Shown here one piece after another: positions 13,262 through 19,367 of a DNA stretch of 19,367 bases. A program made the translations under genes and the position numbers. The DNA is from JABILX01 sp041648305. GTDB taxonomy: Bacteria > Patescibacteriota > Gracilibacteria > UBA1369 > LOWO2-01-FULL-3. The stretch's first letter is position 1. Every line of letters starts with the position of its first letter. The stretch is taken from contig JBAZPI010000016.1 in assembly GCA_041648305.1 (NCBI GenBank), positions 1 through 19,367 on the forward strand, given 5' to 3'. The notes below the pieces were generated by a model. That model had not been told where the DNA came from. It did not search any database and saw nothing but the letters and a program-made list of their open reading frames with translations.

Positions 13262-15642
13262 AAAAATACATTCTCGGTTTCGCATTCTTAAGCATGGTAT
13301 TCCTGACCGGGTGCTTCAAATCTCCAATCGCTTTTGATGTGGATTATAAAAAAGAATTTTTAGATAAAATTCCAGACGGCGTTGTTTATGAAGGGGACTC
13401 TGGAATTGGAGAAGTCTTGGACGGGAAAATAAAATTGCCAGATTGTCAGAACTTAGATTATAAATTCAAACCAGTTGTTGGGAAATTTAATTACGAAGGA
13501 AAGATTCATGTTGACTGCAAAAATGACAAAGCAACGTTAGACGTGGAATCATCGTATATGATTGGACTATTGAGCTTCGCGGATAAATATGTTGAAGCTG
13601 TAGATTTTAATAATGAAAATTACAGAAAAGAAGCCCTAGATCTAACAAAAAATTGCCAGCCCGGAGACCAAGCGTGTCAAGTCGATATTATTCTTAAACA
13701 TTTTGCCGGTAAAATAAAATATATTTCTGATATGCGCGATGAAGAACACGTAGAAGGGGTCAAGAAAACGCTTGAAACAGGGATTGGAGATTGCGAAGAC
13801 ATTACTATAGTTCTACTTTCATATTTAGAAAGCTTAGGAGTTCAAACCAAAATGGTTTTAATAAACGGACATGCCTATGGAATGGCTTGTGACCTCCCAA
13901 TAGAAGAAGTGAAGAAGAATTATGTGCCAACAGGAATGCCATTTAACTACTATCCAATAGATGAAAATACAGCATGTTTTGCGCTAGAAGGAACATTAGG
14001 AAAGGATGCCTACATCGGGTTTGATGCAGGGGAAGATGTTGAAAAATTACTTATTGATCCGGTCTCAAAAGAGTTTTGGTTGTTAGATAGTGATGGTATT
14101 TACGAAAATGATTATAGAAAACAAGAAGTTGTTGCTGAGTTTAAAGTCCCAGACACATTATATGTAGATGGAGGGGTCAATATTCTGGGAGTGTCGGGAG
14201 ATAATTTAATTTATTCAAATTACAGTTGTGAAAAAATAAAAGACGACACTGAGCTAACAGAGGACGAAGCCTACTATAAAGAGTGGAATTGTAACAATAA
14301 AATTTTTGCCAAGAATTTAAAAAATGATAGTGAAATAAAAATCCACGAATTTTACACTTCTACAGATTATATTGTGAATGAGAACTCTCAAATCACACCT
14401 TTAGATAACGGTAATGTGTTGGTGCCGGCAGCCGGGGTCGAACGAAATAATAATTACAATCATGTTGAGGATTTTATTTTTGACTCTGATACAAAAAGTA
14501 TTGTCTCCCCAACAGATTATATTAAAACAACTTACCCTGATGTCTACGATGAAATATTCAAAGATTATAATTCTTACATTTCCAGCTCAGCATGCCCGAA
14601 AGATCAAGGACTAATTAATCCATCAACTTGCGAAGGATTTGGATTTTACGTCGCGATTATTAATCATTCAGATGCTAATAAAACCATTCTTATAAGATCT
14701 AGTAGCGGAGGACCTGCCGATGTTCATCCAAAATATACCTTGATAAATACAGGTGACAAAAGGATTATACGATCTTTTGATGATAATTTTGGGATTGGAA
14801 TGACCATATCAGCAGATAATAAAATGCTTTTTAGTAACCCTGATCGCAGAGAGTGGAATGGTATTTCGGTTGTTGATCTAGGGAAAAAACCTGAAATTAT
14901 AAATTTAGACACGGGCAAAATAACCGAAATAACAAATTTTTCAATCGATGACCCGATGGTTAATAGAAAATCGTACGAATTCAACAATGAATCCGATTTT
15001 ATAGTAGGAAATGTGCTTGGGGAAATTTACGATACAAAGAGCAATGAATTTAAAATCGAGCCAGACACTTCCATAGGACAAATTCTAAAAAAATATCTAA
15101 AAGGAGTGACTTATGGTGTTCAATTTGAATATGGACTTCCTTTTCAACTAAAACGAACGATTAGCCCAAATGGCAAATATGTTCTCAATGCCATAACGAT
15201 CAAATATAACCCCTCGCTATATTACGATACAACAGAGGGATTTAGAAAACCCTACATAGCAAACGAATTAATTGATTTATATGAAGCATTCTATTTTCTA
15301 TTTGATTATTCAAAAATAGATCAAGAACAAAAAATAGATTATGTTTACGTTAGCGATATAAATGGACAGACAATAGGAACTCAATTATCTGTAAATATAA
15401 CAGATAAAATCATCAATTCTAATGAGAAAGATATTGATTTTGTTTGGGCTGGAAATAAAATAATTTATACGAAAAATAAGAATATTTATCTAGCAGAAAT
15501 TGATGAGGAAAAAGATCAAATAAGGCTAGTGAAATATAAATTGACAGAAGAAGATGGTAATTATGCCGATTTAACCCTTTCCGCAGACGGAGAGCAACTG
15601 TTTTTTGTAAGTGATAACAATGTTATATCCATTCCTTTATAA
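13258..15642 (+). CDS. Lipoprotein with transglutaminase-like domain and C-terminal beta-propeller-like region
   Basis: A 794-aa protein. The N-terminus MKKYILGFAFLSMVFLTGC is a lipoprotein signal peptide with lipobox LTGC and Cys19. Residues about 140-240 look like a transglutaminase-like Cys protease fold: GIGDCEDITIVLLSYLESLGV gives Cys179, INGHAYGMA gives His205, and Asp235 is a candidate third residue. A long beta-rich region (about 290-794) has propeller-like segments such as PNGKYVLNA and LSADGEQLFFVSDNNVISI, similar in style to WD40/TolB-type blades. It is expected at the outer face of the membrane. Possible roles are peptide cleavage, cross-linking or ligand sensing; none can be chosen. 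Codons are visibly AT-richer than in the genes left of the tRNA. It overlaps the XRE gene by 4 nt. Confidence 0.82.
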   Translation: MKKYILGFAFLSMVFLTGCFKSPIAFDVDYKKEFLDKIPDGVVYEGDSGIGEVLDGKIKLPDCQNLDYKFKPVVGKFNYEGKIHVDCKNDKATLDVESSYMIGLLSFADKYVEAVDFNNENYRKEALDLTKNCQPGDQACQVDIILKHFAGKIKYISDMRDEEHVEGVKKTLETGIGDCEDITIVLLSYLESLGVQTKMVLINGHAYGMACDLPIEEVKKNYVPTGMPFNYYPIDENTACFALEGTLGKDAYIGFDAGEDVEKLLIDPVSKEFWLLDSDGIYENDYRKQEVVAEFKVPDTLYVDGGVNILGVSGDNLIYSNYSCEKIKDDTELTEDEAYYKEWNCNNKIFAKNLKNDSEIKIHEFYTSTDYIVNENSQITPLDNGNVLVPAAGVERNNNYNHVEDFIFDSDTKSIVSPTDYIKTTYPDVYDEIFKDYNSYISSSACPKDQGLINPSTCEGFGFYVAIINHSDANKTILIRSSSGGPADVHPKYTLINTGDKRIIRSFDDNFGIGMTISADNKMLFSNPDRREWNGISVVDLGKKPEIINLDTGKITEITNFSIDDPMVNRKSYEFNNESDFIVGNVLGEIYDTKSNEFKIEPDTSIGQILKKYLKGVTYGVQFEYGLPFQLKRTISPNGKYVLNAITIKYNPSLYYDTTEGFRKPYIANELIDLYEAFYFLFDYSKIDQEQKIDYVYVSDINGQTIGTQLSVNITDKIINSNEKDIDFVWAGNKIIYTKNKNIYLAEIDEEKDQIRLVKYKLTEEDGNYADLTLSADGEQLFFVSDNNVISIPL

Positions 15643-15707
15643 GGAATGAAAATAGAAATAGATTCAAACTAAAAGCGGTACTCATAATACGCCAGTCAAT
15701 AATAGTC

Positions 15708-15736
15708 TTGATTTTTCTTTACCTTTGAGGTAAACT
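15708..15736 (+). promoter_or_regulatory. Promoter and likely operator of the toxin-antitoxin-like operon
   Basis: TTGATT (15708-15713), a 17-nt spacer, then TAAACT (15731-15736), a moderate -10. An inverted repeat TTTACC (15718-15723), TTTGA, GGTAAA (15729-15734) overlaps the -10. This is where an autoregulating HigA-type repressor would be expected to bind. A second possible promoter uses TTGACT (15741-15746) with TTTAAT (15762-15767). Confidence 0.5.
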
Positions 15737-15767
15737 ATTCTTGACTTTTTTATCAAATAACTTTAAT

Positions 15768-16100
15768 ATGGAGATACACTGGAAAAGCGAGAAATTAAGA
15801 AAGGAATTGGAGGATTTCTGTCATTTAAAGGCACAATACGATGAGAAAGTCGCACAAAATGTTGCTAAAAGACTTAGAGAAATTGAATCGTTTCCCTCTT
15901 ATGCGGACATTCCTCCAAATGCAAGGAAGCATTCAATCAAAGATGGGAATAAATTCAGATATTTCGCAGTTGATCTTCCGAGCCGTGGAGCAGGTAGAGG
16001 AAAATGGCGACTTACATTTATTCCACACGATGAATATGATCTAGCCAACCAAAAAACCATAACTTCAGTGGAAATTCTTGGAATCGAAAACTACCACTGA
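15768..16100 (+). CDS. RelE/HigB-like toxin-type protein
   Basis: 110 aa from the ATG at 15768. The overall length, the helix pair at 7-40, the KFRYFAVDL strand and the C-terminal GKWRLTFIP...TSVEILGIENYH match the RelE/HigB superfamily, whose members often end in a VEIxxYH-like strand. Known members are ribosome-dependent mRNA nucleases, and the conserved basic/aromatic residues at the C-terminus are compatible with that. The next gene begins with a HigA-type HTH domain, and toxin-first order is typical of hicAB/higBA-like operons. A start at TTG 15741 would add nine non-conserved residues and was rejected. Activity as a toxin is inferred from family and context only. Confidence 0.8.
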   Translation: MEIHWKSEKLRKELEDFCHLKAQYDEKVAQNVAKRLREIESFPSYADIPPNARKHSIKDGNKFRYFAVDLPSRGAGRGKWRLTFIPHDEYDLANQKTITSVEILGIENYH

Positions 16101-16138
16101 AATCACAAAACCACCAACCTAACTAACAAACCAAACCT

Positions 16139-17224
16139 ATGGGCTCAACTGGCTACACATCACCAATAGCTGTACATCCTGGGGAAACTGTAAAAGAAAC
16201 ACTGGAAGTTTTAGGTGTTTCTCAGGCCGATTTGAGTTTAAGCACAGGACTGGCTGAAAAAACCATTAGTGAAATTTTGAATGGTAAAAATCCTATTACG
16301 CCGGAAACTGCCTTAAAATTTGAGCGGGTTTTAGGTATTTCAAAGCTCGGATTGCTAAATATGCAGGCGCAGTACGATGCGGATCTTTTACGAATTAAAG
16401 AATCCGAAAGACTAGAAGAGGAAGCCAAGAGTTTGGATAGATTTTCATGTTATTTAGAGCTCGAAAAATTGGGGTATGTGAAAAAAACAAGGAATCCAAT
16501 CGAAAAAGTAGAAGAATTATTTCGATTTTTTGCCGTTGATTCTTTTTCAGCAATTCAACAGGTAATGCCGGTCGCATTTAGAAGATCCCATGTTGAAAAA
16601 AATAATAATGAATCATTGGCTGCATGGTTGAGAGTAGGGAATATTGAAGCCAATAAGCTTGAAACTAAAGAATTTGATATCGAAAAATTAAGAAGCAAGT
16701 TGGACGAAATGAGAAGCTTGACGACAGAAACTCCTGAAACTTTTTCTAGAAGGTTAAAGGAATTGGCTGGAGAATGTGGAATTGCTCTTGTATATACTCC
16801 GTATTTAAAAAATACAAATGTTAATGGTGCAACTAGATGGTTAACCCCGAAAAGAGCTTTAGTTCAACTAAGTTTAAGATACAAATACTCGGATTGTTTT
16901 TGGTTTACTTTTTTTCACGAGATAGGTCATTTAATAAAGCATAGCAAAAAGGAGGTTTTTGTGGATTTTAAAAGCGGAGATGATCATTCAGAGTTAGAGC
17001 AGGAAGCGGATCAATTTGCGCAGAAAGTTCTAATCCCTTCAAATGCTTCCTTCGAGACTTTTAAAAAGTCATTAAACCCTGCAAATTTAGGGGTTAAAAT
17101 ACATTCTTTTGCCAAAGAGAATAATATAGATCCAGGAATTGTTGCAGGAAGAGTTGGGAAAGAAACAGGAAAATGGAATCTTGTAGCACAGTATAGGAAA
17201 AGATTATGTTTTAAAGAAGATTAA
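16139..17224 (+). CDS. HigA-type HTH fused to ImmA/IrrE metalloprotease
   Basis: A 361-aa protein with two domains. Residues about 8-75 form a HigA/VapI-type XRE domain: HPGETVKETLEVLGVSQADLS, then LAEKTISEILNGKNPITPETALKFERVLGI. Residues about 195-340 form an ImmA/IrrE (DUF955) zinc peptidase: FFHEIGHLIKH gives H260, E261 and H264, and the EQEADQFAQKVLIP segment gives the third-ligand region near E289. ImmA of ICEBs1 and IrrE of Deinococcus cleave repressors (ImmR, DdrO) to induce genes. Here the DNA-binding and protease parts are one chain. It lies between the HigB-like toxin (38-nt G-free gap) and the nuclease gene (5-nt gap), so it is probably antitoxin/repressor and sensor at once. The sensing role is inference. 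Confidence 0.92.
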   Translation: MGSTGYTSPIAVHPGETVKETLEVLGVSQADLSLSTGLAEKTISEILNGKNPITPETALKFERVLGISKLGLLNMQAQYDADLLRIKESERLEEEAKSLDRFSCYLELEKLGYVKKTRNPIEKVEELFRFFAVDSFSAIQQVMPVAFRRSHVEKNNNESLAAWLRVGNIEANKLETKEFDIEKLRSKLDEMRSLTTETPETFSRRLKELAGECGIALVYTPYLKNTNVNGATRWLTPKRALVQLSLRYKYSDCFWFTFFHEIGHLIKHSKKEVFVDFKSGDDHSELEQEADQFAQKVLIPSNASFETFKKSLNPANLGVKIHSFAKENNIDPGIVAGRVGKETGKWNLVAQYRKRLCFKED

Positions 17225-17229
17225 ATACA

Positions 17230-18471
17230 ATGTACGACAGAGCTCAATTTTCAGATTACTACAGAAATGCCTTCGAAGAAATCGGGGGCAAAATATTGAG
17301 GGAATCCGATGCTACAATAATAGGCACAAAGCTGGAGGAGTTAGCAGAATATTACTGTCAGGACTATTTACTTGATCCAATTGAACTTGATATAGAAATA
17401 GAGCCAAACTGGGAATATGAGAAATATGTTGAGAGAATTCCTGCTCATCAGCGTGAAAGCATCTATCAACAAACAGGCGATTTAGATTTTGAATGTGAAA
17501 GAATAAACATAGAAGTTCCTATTGTCCCCAATAGAGATATCAGCAAAATATCTCAGTTACAGGCTTCAACGAGATCCCTTAGCTATTCGGAAGATGGATT
17601 TTTGTTCCAAGGAAATAAGATAACATTTTCAGTCAAGATAAAGGGGTATGGTTTTTCACACAGTGAAGATCAAATAGCAAGAGATGTTGAACAAGGGACC
17701 CAAAGAATCAAAGAACTTATTCAATGGAAAAGAGCCGATATTCTTGCGGGTAATGAGAAATTGAAAAATGAAGTTTTGCAGCTACTCAATCAGAGAAAAC
17801 AAAAAATAGAGCAAGATGACAGTAAAATTGATTCACTTACTCAAAAAATTAAGATACCTCTCAAGAAAAAAGAGAATCAAATGGCAAGAAAAATAGAAAT
17901 ATCAGAAAAACCAATACTCAAAAAAATAAAACCATCACCTGAACAACTGGAAGAATATGTGCTCGATGGACAGAAGGTTTTGGATATTATCGCCTTTCTT
18001 GATAATCAGGGAAAGCAATTTGAAAAAACACCTAAATCGTATGAAAAACTCAACGAAGAGGAGTTAAGAGATATCCTATTGTCGACTCTTAATTCCATTT
18101 TTGAGGGTAAAGCAACAGGAGAAACCTTTTCGAAAAAAGGGAAAACAGACATATATTTGAACATTGATAAGGGATCTATATTGGTTTTCGAATGTAAAAT
18201 TTGGGGTGGAGAAAAACTTTATCAAGACACAATTGATCAGCTAAGAAGATATCTTACATGGAGGCACAATTTCGGCATAATGATTACATTTGTTAAAAAC
18301 AAGGATTTCTCAAATATTCTAAGAAAAACAAAAGAAGCGATACAATCAAGCAGTTCATACATTGGTGGGCTTAGAGAAATTAACGAAACACACTTTGTAT
18401 CAATTCATAAGATTGAAGACGATGAAAAGGAGGTTGAAATTCATCATTTAATTTACAGTTTATACGCATAG
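17230..18471 (+). CDS. PD-(D/E)XK nuclease-domain protein, putative effector
   Basis: A 413-aa protein. The C-terminal domain (about 275-395) has a PD-(D/E)XK core: SKKGKTDIYLNI gives Asp307, ILVFECKIWGGEKL gives Glu321-x-Lys323, and IDQLRRYLTWRHN supplies a Gln337/Tyr341 motif as in Mrr-like and related restriction endonuclease folds. E298 upstream is a likely helix-1 acidic residue. The first 140 residues hold an acidic alpha/beta region with no family I know; a Lys/Gln-rich probable coiled coil (about 147-225) links the two. Its start is 5 nt after the HTH-ImmA stop, so it is in the same operon. A terminator hairpin follows 19 nt after its stop. Likely role: DNA or RNA cleavage on activation in a defence or addiction context, by inference. 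Confidence 0.8.
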   Translation: MYDRAQFSDYYRNAFEEIGGKILRESDATIIGTKLEELAEYYCQDYLLDPIELDIEIEPNWEYEKYVERIPAHQRESIYQQTGDLDFECERINIEVPIVPNRDISKISQLQASTRSLSYSEDGFLFQGNKITFSVKIKGYGFSHSEDQIARDVEQGTQRIKELIQWKRADILAGNEKLKNEVLQLLNQRKQKIEQDDSKIDSLTQKIKIPLKKKENQMARKIEISEKPILKKIKPSPEQLEEYVLDGQKVLDIIAFLDNQGKQFEKTPKSYEKLNEEELRDILLSTLNSIFEGKATGETFSKKGKTDIYLNIDKGSILVFECKIWGGEKLYQDTIDQLRRYLTWRHNFGIMITFVKNKDFSNILRKTKEAIQSSSSYIGGLREINETHFVSIHKIEDDEKEVEIHHLIYSLYA

Positions 18472-18490
18472 AAAATTTATATAAATAATT

Positions 18491-18514
18491 CCGCCCCGAA
18501 AACGGCGGCTCTTT
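18491..18514 (+). terminator. Intrinsic terminator of the nuclease operon (inner end of the right inverted repeat)
   Basis: CCG (18491-18493) and CCG (18496-18498) pair with CGGCGG (18503-18508) around an AAAA loop, leaving a 2-nt bulge. CTCTTTT follows. It lies 19 nt after the nuclease stop. Confidence 0.7.
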
Positions 18515-18553
18515 TAGGCTGGAAGGCAAAAAGGAGGGGGTCTGGGGGAGGAA
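18491..18553 (-). repeat. Right 63-bp inverted repeat bounding the AT-rich island
   Basis: Reverse complement of 12887-12949 with 60 of 63 positions identical and no gap. The distance from outer edge to outer edge is 5667 bp. No transposase or integrase lies between the copies. Confidence 0.9.
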
Positions 18554-18568
18554 TTTTTGCCTTCCAGC
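18518..18568. repeat. 15-bp perfect stem with a G-rich 21-nt loop
   Basis: GCTGGAAGGCAAAAA (18518-18532) is the exact reverse complement of TTTTTGCCTTCCAGC (18554-18568). The loop (18533-18553) contains GG, GGGGG, GGGGG and GG runs that could form a G-quadruplex. The outer arm exists only in the right copy of the island repeat. Confidence 0.85.
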
Positions 18569-18602
18569 ACCTTCTCTCATTGATTTTGCATCTTGCCCCA
18601 CT

Positions 18603-18630
18603 CTGCGCCGCCCGCCTTCGGGCGGCGCAG
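18603..18630. other. Strong GC hairpin
   Basis: CTGCGCCGCCCG (18603-18614) pairs perfectly with CGGGCGGCGCAG (18619-18630) around CCTT. No U-tract follows on either strand, so it is not a classic intrinsic terminator. Confidence 0.85.
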
Positions 18631-18634
18631 GCGC

Positions 18635-18652
18635 GAGCTTCCTAGGAAGCTC
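18635..18652. other. 18-bp perfect palindrome
   Basis: GAGCTTCCTAGGAAGCTC is fully self-complementary and lies 4 bp after the GC hairpin. It could be a dimeric protein site or a cruciform/hairpin. Confidence 0.85.
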
Positions 18653-18714
18653 TACCTTTTAGCTATACTTCTCCTTAAAGTAAGTTCTAACTTCTTGGTA
18701 CAAGGAGCTCCATA

Positions 18715-18767
18715 GCGCAAGAGGTTAGTTCGCCGAAGGCGAAGCTAACCTAATTGCGCCAATTTTT
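18715..18767 (+). terminator. Long stem-loop with U-tract next to the DUF4325 gene
   Basis: GCGCAA (18715-18720), AGGTTAG (18722-18728) and TTCGCC (18729-18734) pair with GGCGAA (18738-18743), CTAACCT (18745-18751) and TTGCGC (18754-18759). This gives 19 bp with small internal bulges and a GAA loop. On the plus strand TTTTT follows at 18763-18767, as in a terminator. For the minus-strand gene ending at 18766 it is a 3' hairpin without U-tract. Confidence 0.6.
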
Positions 18768-19302
18768 ACGAAACTTTTCTTCCTTTGCCGATCGTGGTCT
18801 TGATACCGGCTTGCTCGAGCATTTTAACAACAAACTTTAGCCGCGAATCGCTTAAAGCATCTACCGGAATAACACGAATTTTCTTGGCTCGGTTGTTTGT
18901 TAAAATCCTCAAAGCATCCTCATCGTTGTAAGGAAATGTTAAAACCGGCCACACTCCACCCCCGCCACAACCCCCATTATCATTTTTTTCATCAAATACA
19001 AGTTTATCTTCGAATACGGTAATTTCACTAAGATCCAATTTTGGATTTGCGAATTGTAAAGCAGACTGGACAGAGGGATTTTCATCATTTACAAACGAAA
19101 CTCTCCCCCCGTATTCTCTAAGAAGCGGTCCTATGAATTCATCCGCCCATGATGGAGTAAGAACGGATACTCCCCGAAAATCAATTTTAATTTTCTCGTC
19201 ATCGCCCAATAATTTTAGTGTTGGCAAAAAAGCCGATAAAGCCTCCCCACCAGCTTCCCTTGACGTTAATATGTCACCAAATTTTTTAAGTTCAATAAGC
19301 AT
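18766..19302 (-). CDS. DUF4325 (STAS-like) domain protein
   Basis: A 178-aa protein. Residues about 36-60, KIKIDFRGVSVLTPSWADEFIGPLL, match the hallmark of DUF4325, a STAS-like domain with an xDFxGV...SxADEF pattern. DUF4325 proteins often sit next to ATPase or signalling partners and may act as phospho-switch-like modules. A NGGCGGGG loop (about residues 109-116) separates the N-terminal domain from an alpha/beta C-terminal part ending IGKGRKVS. No catalytic motif is visible and there is no signal peptide. The ATG at 19302 has no clear -10 box or Shine-Dalgarno motif, so the gene may be within an operon whose start lies right of the window, or its promoter is weak. Confidence 0.75.
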   Translation of the reverse strand: MLIELKKFGDILTSREAGGEALSAFLPTLKLLGDDEKIKIDFRGVSVLTPSWADEFIGPLLREYGGRVSFVNDENPSVQSALQFANPKLDLSEITVFEDKLVFDEKNDNGGCGGGGVWPVLTFPYNDEDALRILTNNRAKKIRVIPVDALSDSRLKFVVKMLEQAGIKTTIGKGRKVS

Positions 19303-19367
19303 AGAATTGATTTGTTAAAATTTAAATACCGCATAGCACCCGTGAAAATCCAAACACTCGATAATCC

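Noticed and set aside
13259..16100. Recoding of UGA as glycine (SR1/Gracilibacteria code)
   Set aside because: TGA ends the XRE gene at a normal domain boundary with an ATGA overlap, and ends the toxin-like gene right after the conserved ENYH tail.
12887..18553. A classical insertion sequence or composite transposon
   Set aside because: No transposase, integrase or resolvase gene lies between the repeats and no target-site duplication is evident, so only inverted repeats and an island are claimed.
18635..18665. A second tRNA on the minus strand, suggested by GGTAGAGCTTCC, which resembles a tRNA D-arm
   Set aside because: No matching acceptor stem, anticodon arm or TTCGA T-loop can be placed around it; the sequence is part of an 18-bp palindrome.

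Overview
The window looks like a chromosomal segment of an uncultured bacterium, most likely a member of the Candidate Phyla Radiation (Patescibacteria). The signs are the large cytoplasmic proteins without known relatives, a Cys-every-third-residue protein of a type I associate with CPR metagenomes, and the near absence of Shine-Dalgarno motifs. TGA is a normal stop here (13259-13261 and 16098-16100), so the UGA=Gly code of Gracilibacteria/SR1 does not apply. The phylum-level placement is inference.

Left part (1-12700), moderate GC. A 5' fragment of tsaD on the minus strand faces a two-gene operon: an 87-aa charged protein and a 1300-aa alpha-solenoid-like protein. A CCA-adding enzyme follows, convergent with a small HExxH zincin. 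Then come a PrsW-type membrane protease, a TrmB-like regulator overlapping a GNAT acetyltransferase, and the Cys-rich protein. On the minus strand there is a membrane-anchored extracytoplasmic protein whose reading frame stops just after an A9 tract. The LytR-CpsA-Psr (LCP) catalytic domain continues in the -1 frame, so the pair is probably one gene split by a frameshift.

Middle (12773-12847). A tRNA-Gly(UCC) gene with encoded CCA.

Right part (12887-18553). A visibly more AT-rich island bracketed by 63-bp inverted repeats (60/63 identical), starting 39 bp after the tRNA. It holds two gene groups. One is an XRE regulator overlapping (ATGA) a transglutaminase-like lipoprotein. The other is a RelE/HigB-like toxin, a HigA-type HTH protein fused to an ImmA/IrrE metalloprotease, and a protein with a C-terminal PD-(D/E)XK nuclease signature. 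The second group reads like a toxin-antitoxin or defence cassette and is the best candidate for an undescribed system here. Beyond it lies a 212-bp hairpin-rich stretch and a minus-strand DUF4325 (STAS-like) gene.

A recurring regulatory theme is a -10 box placed exactly 6 nt before the start codon, seen clearly at 216, 4441 and 6689 and more weakly at 101 and 13043. This predicts leaderless mRNAs. Operon-internal genes also lack SD motifs, so SD-independent initiation seems general in this genome.
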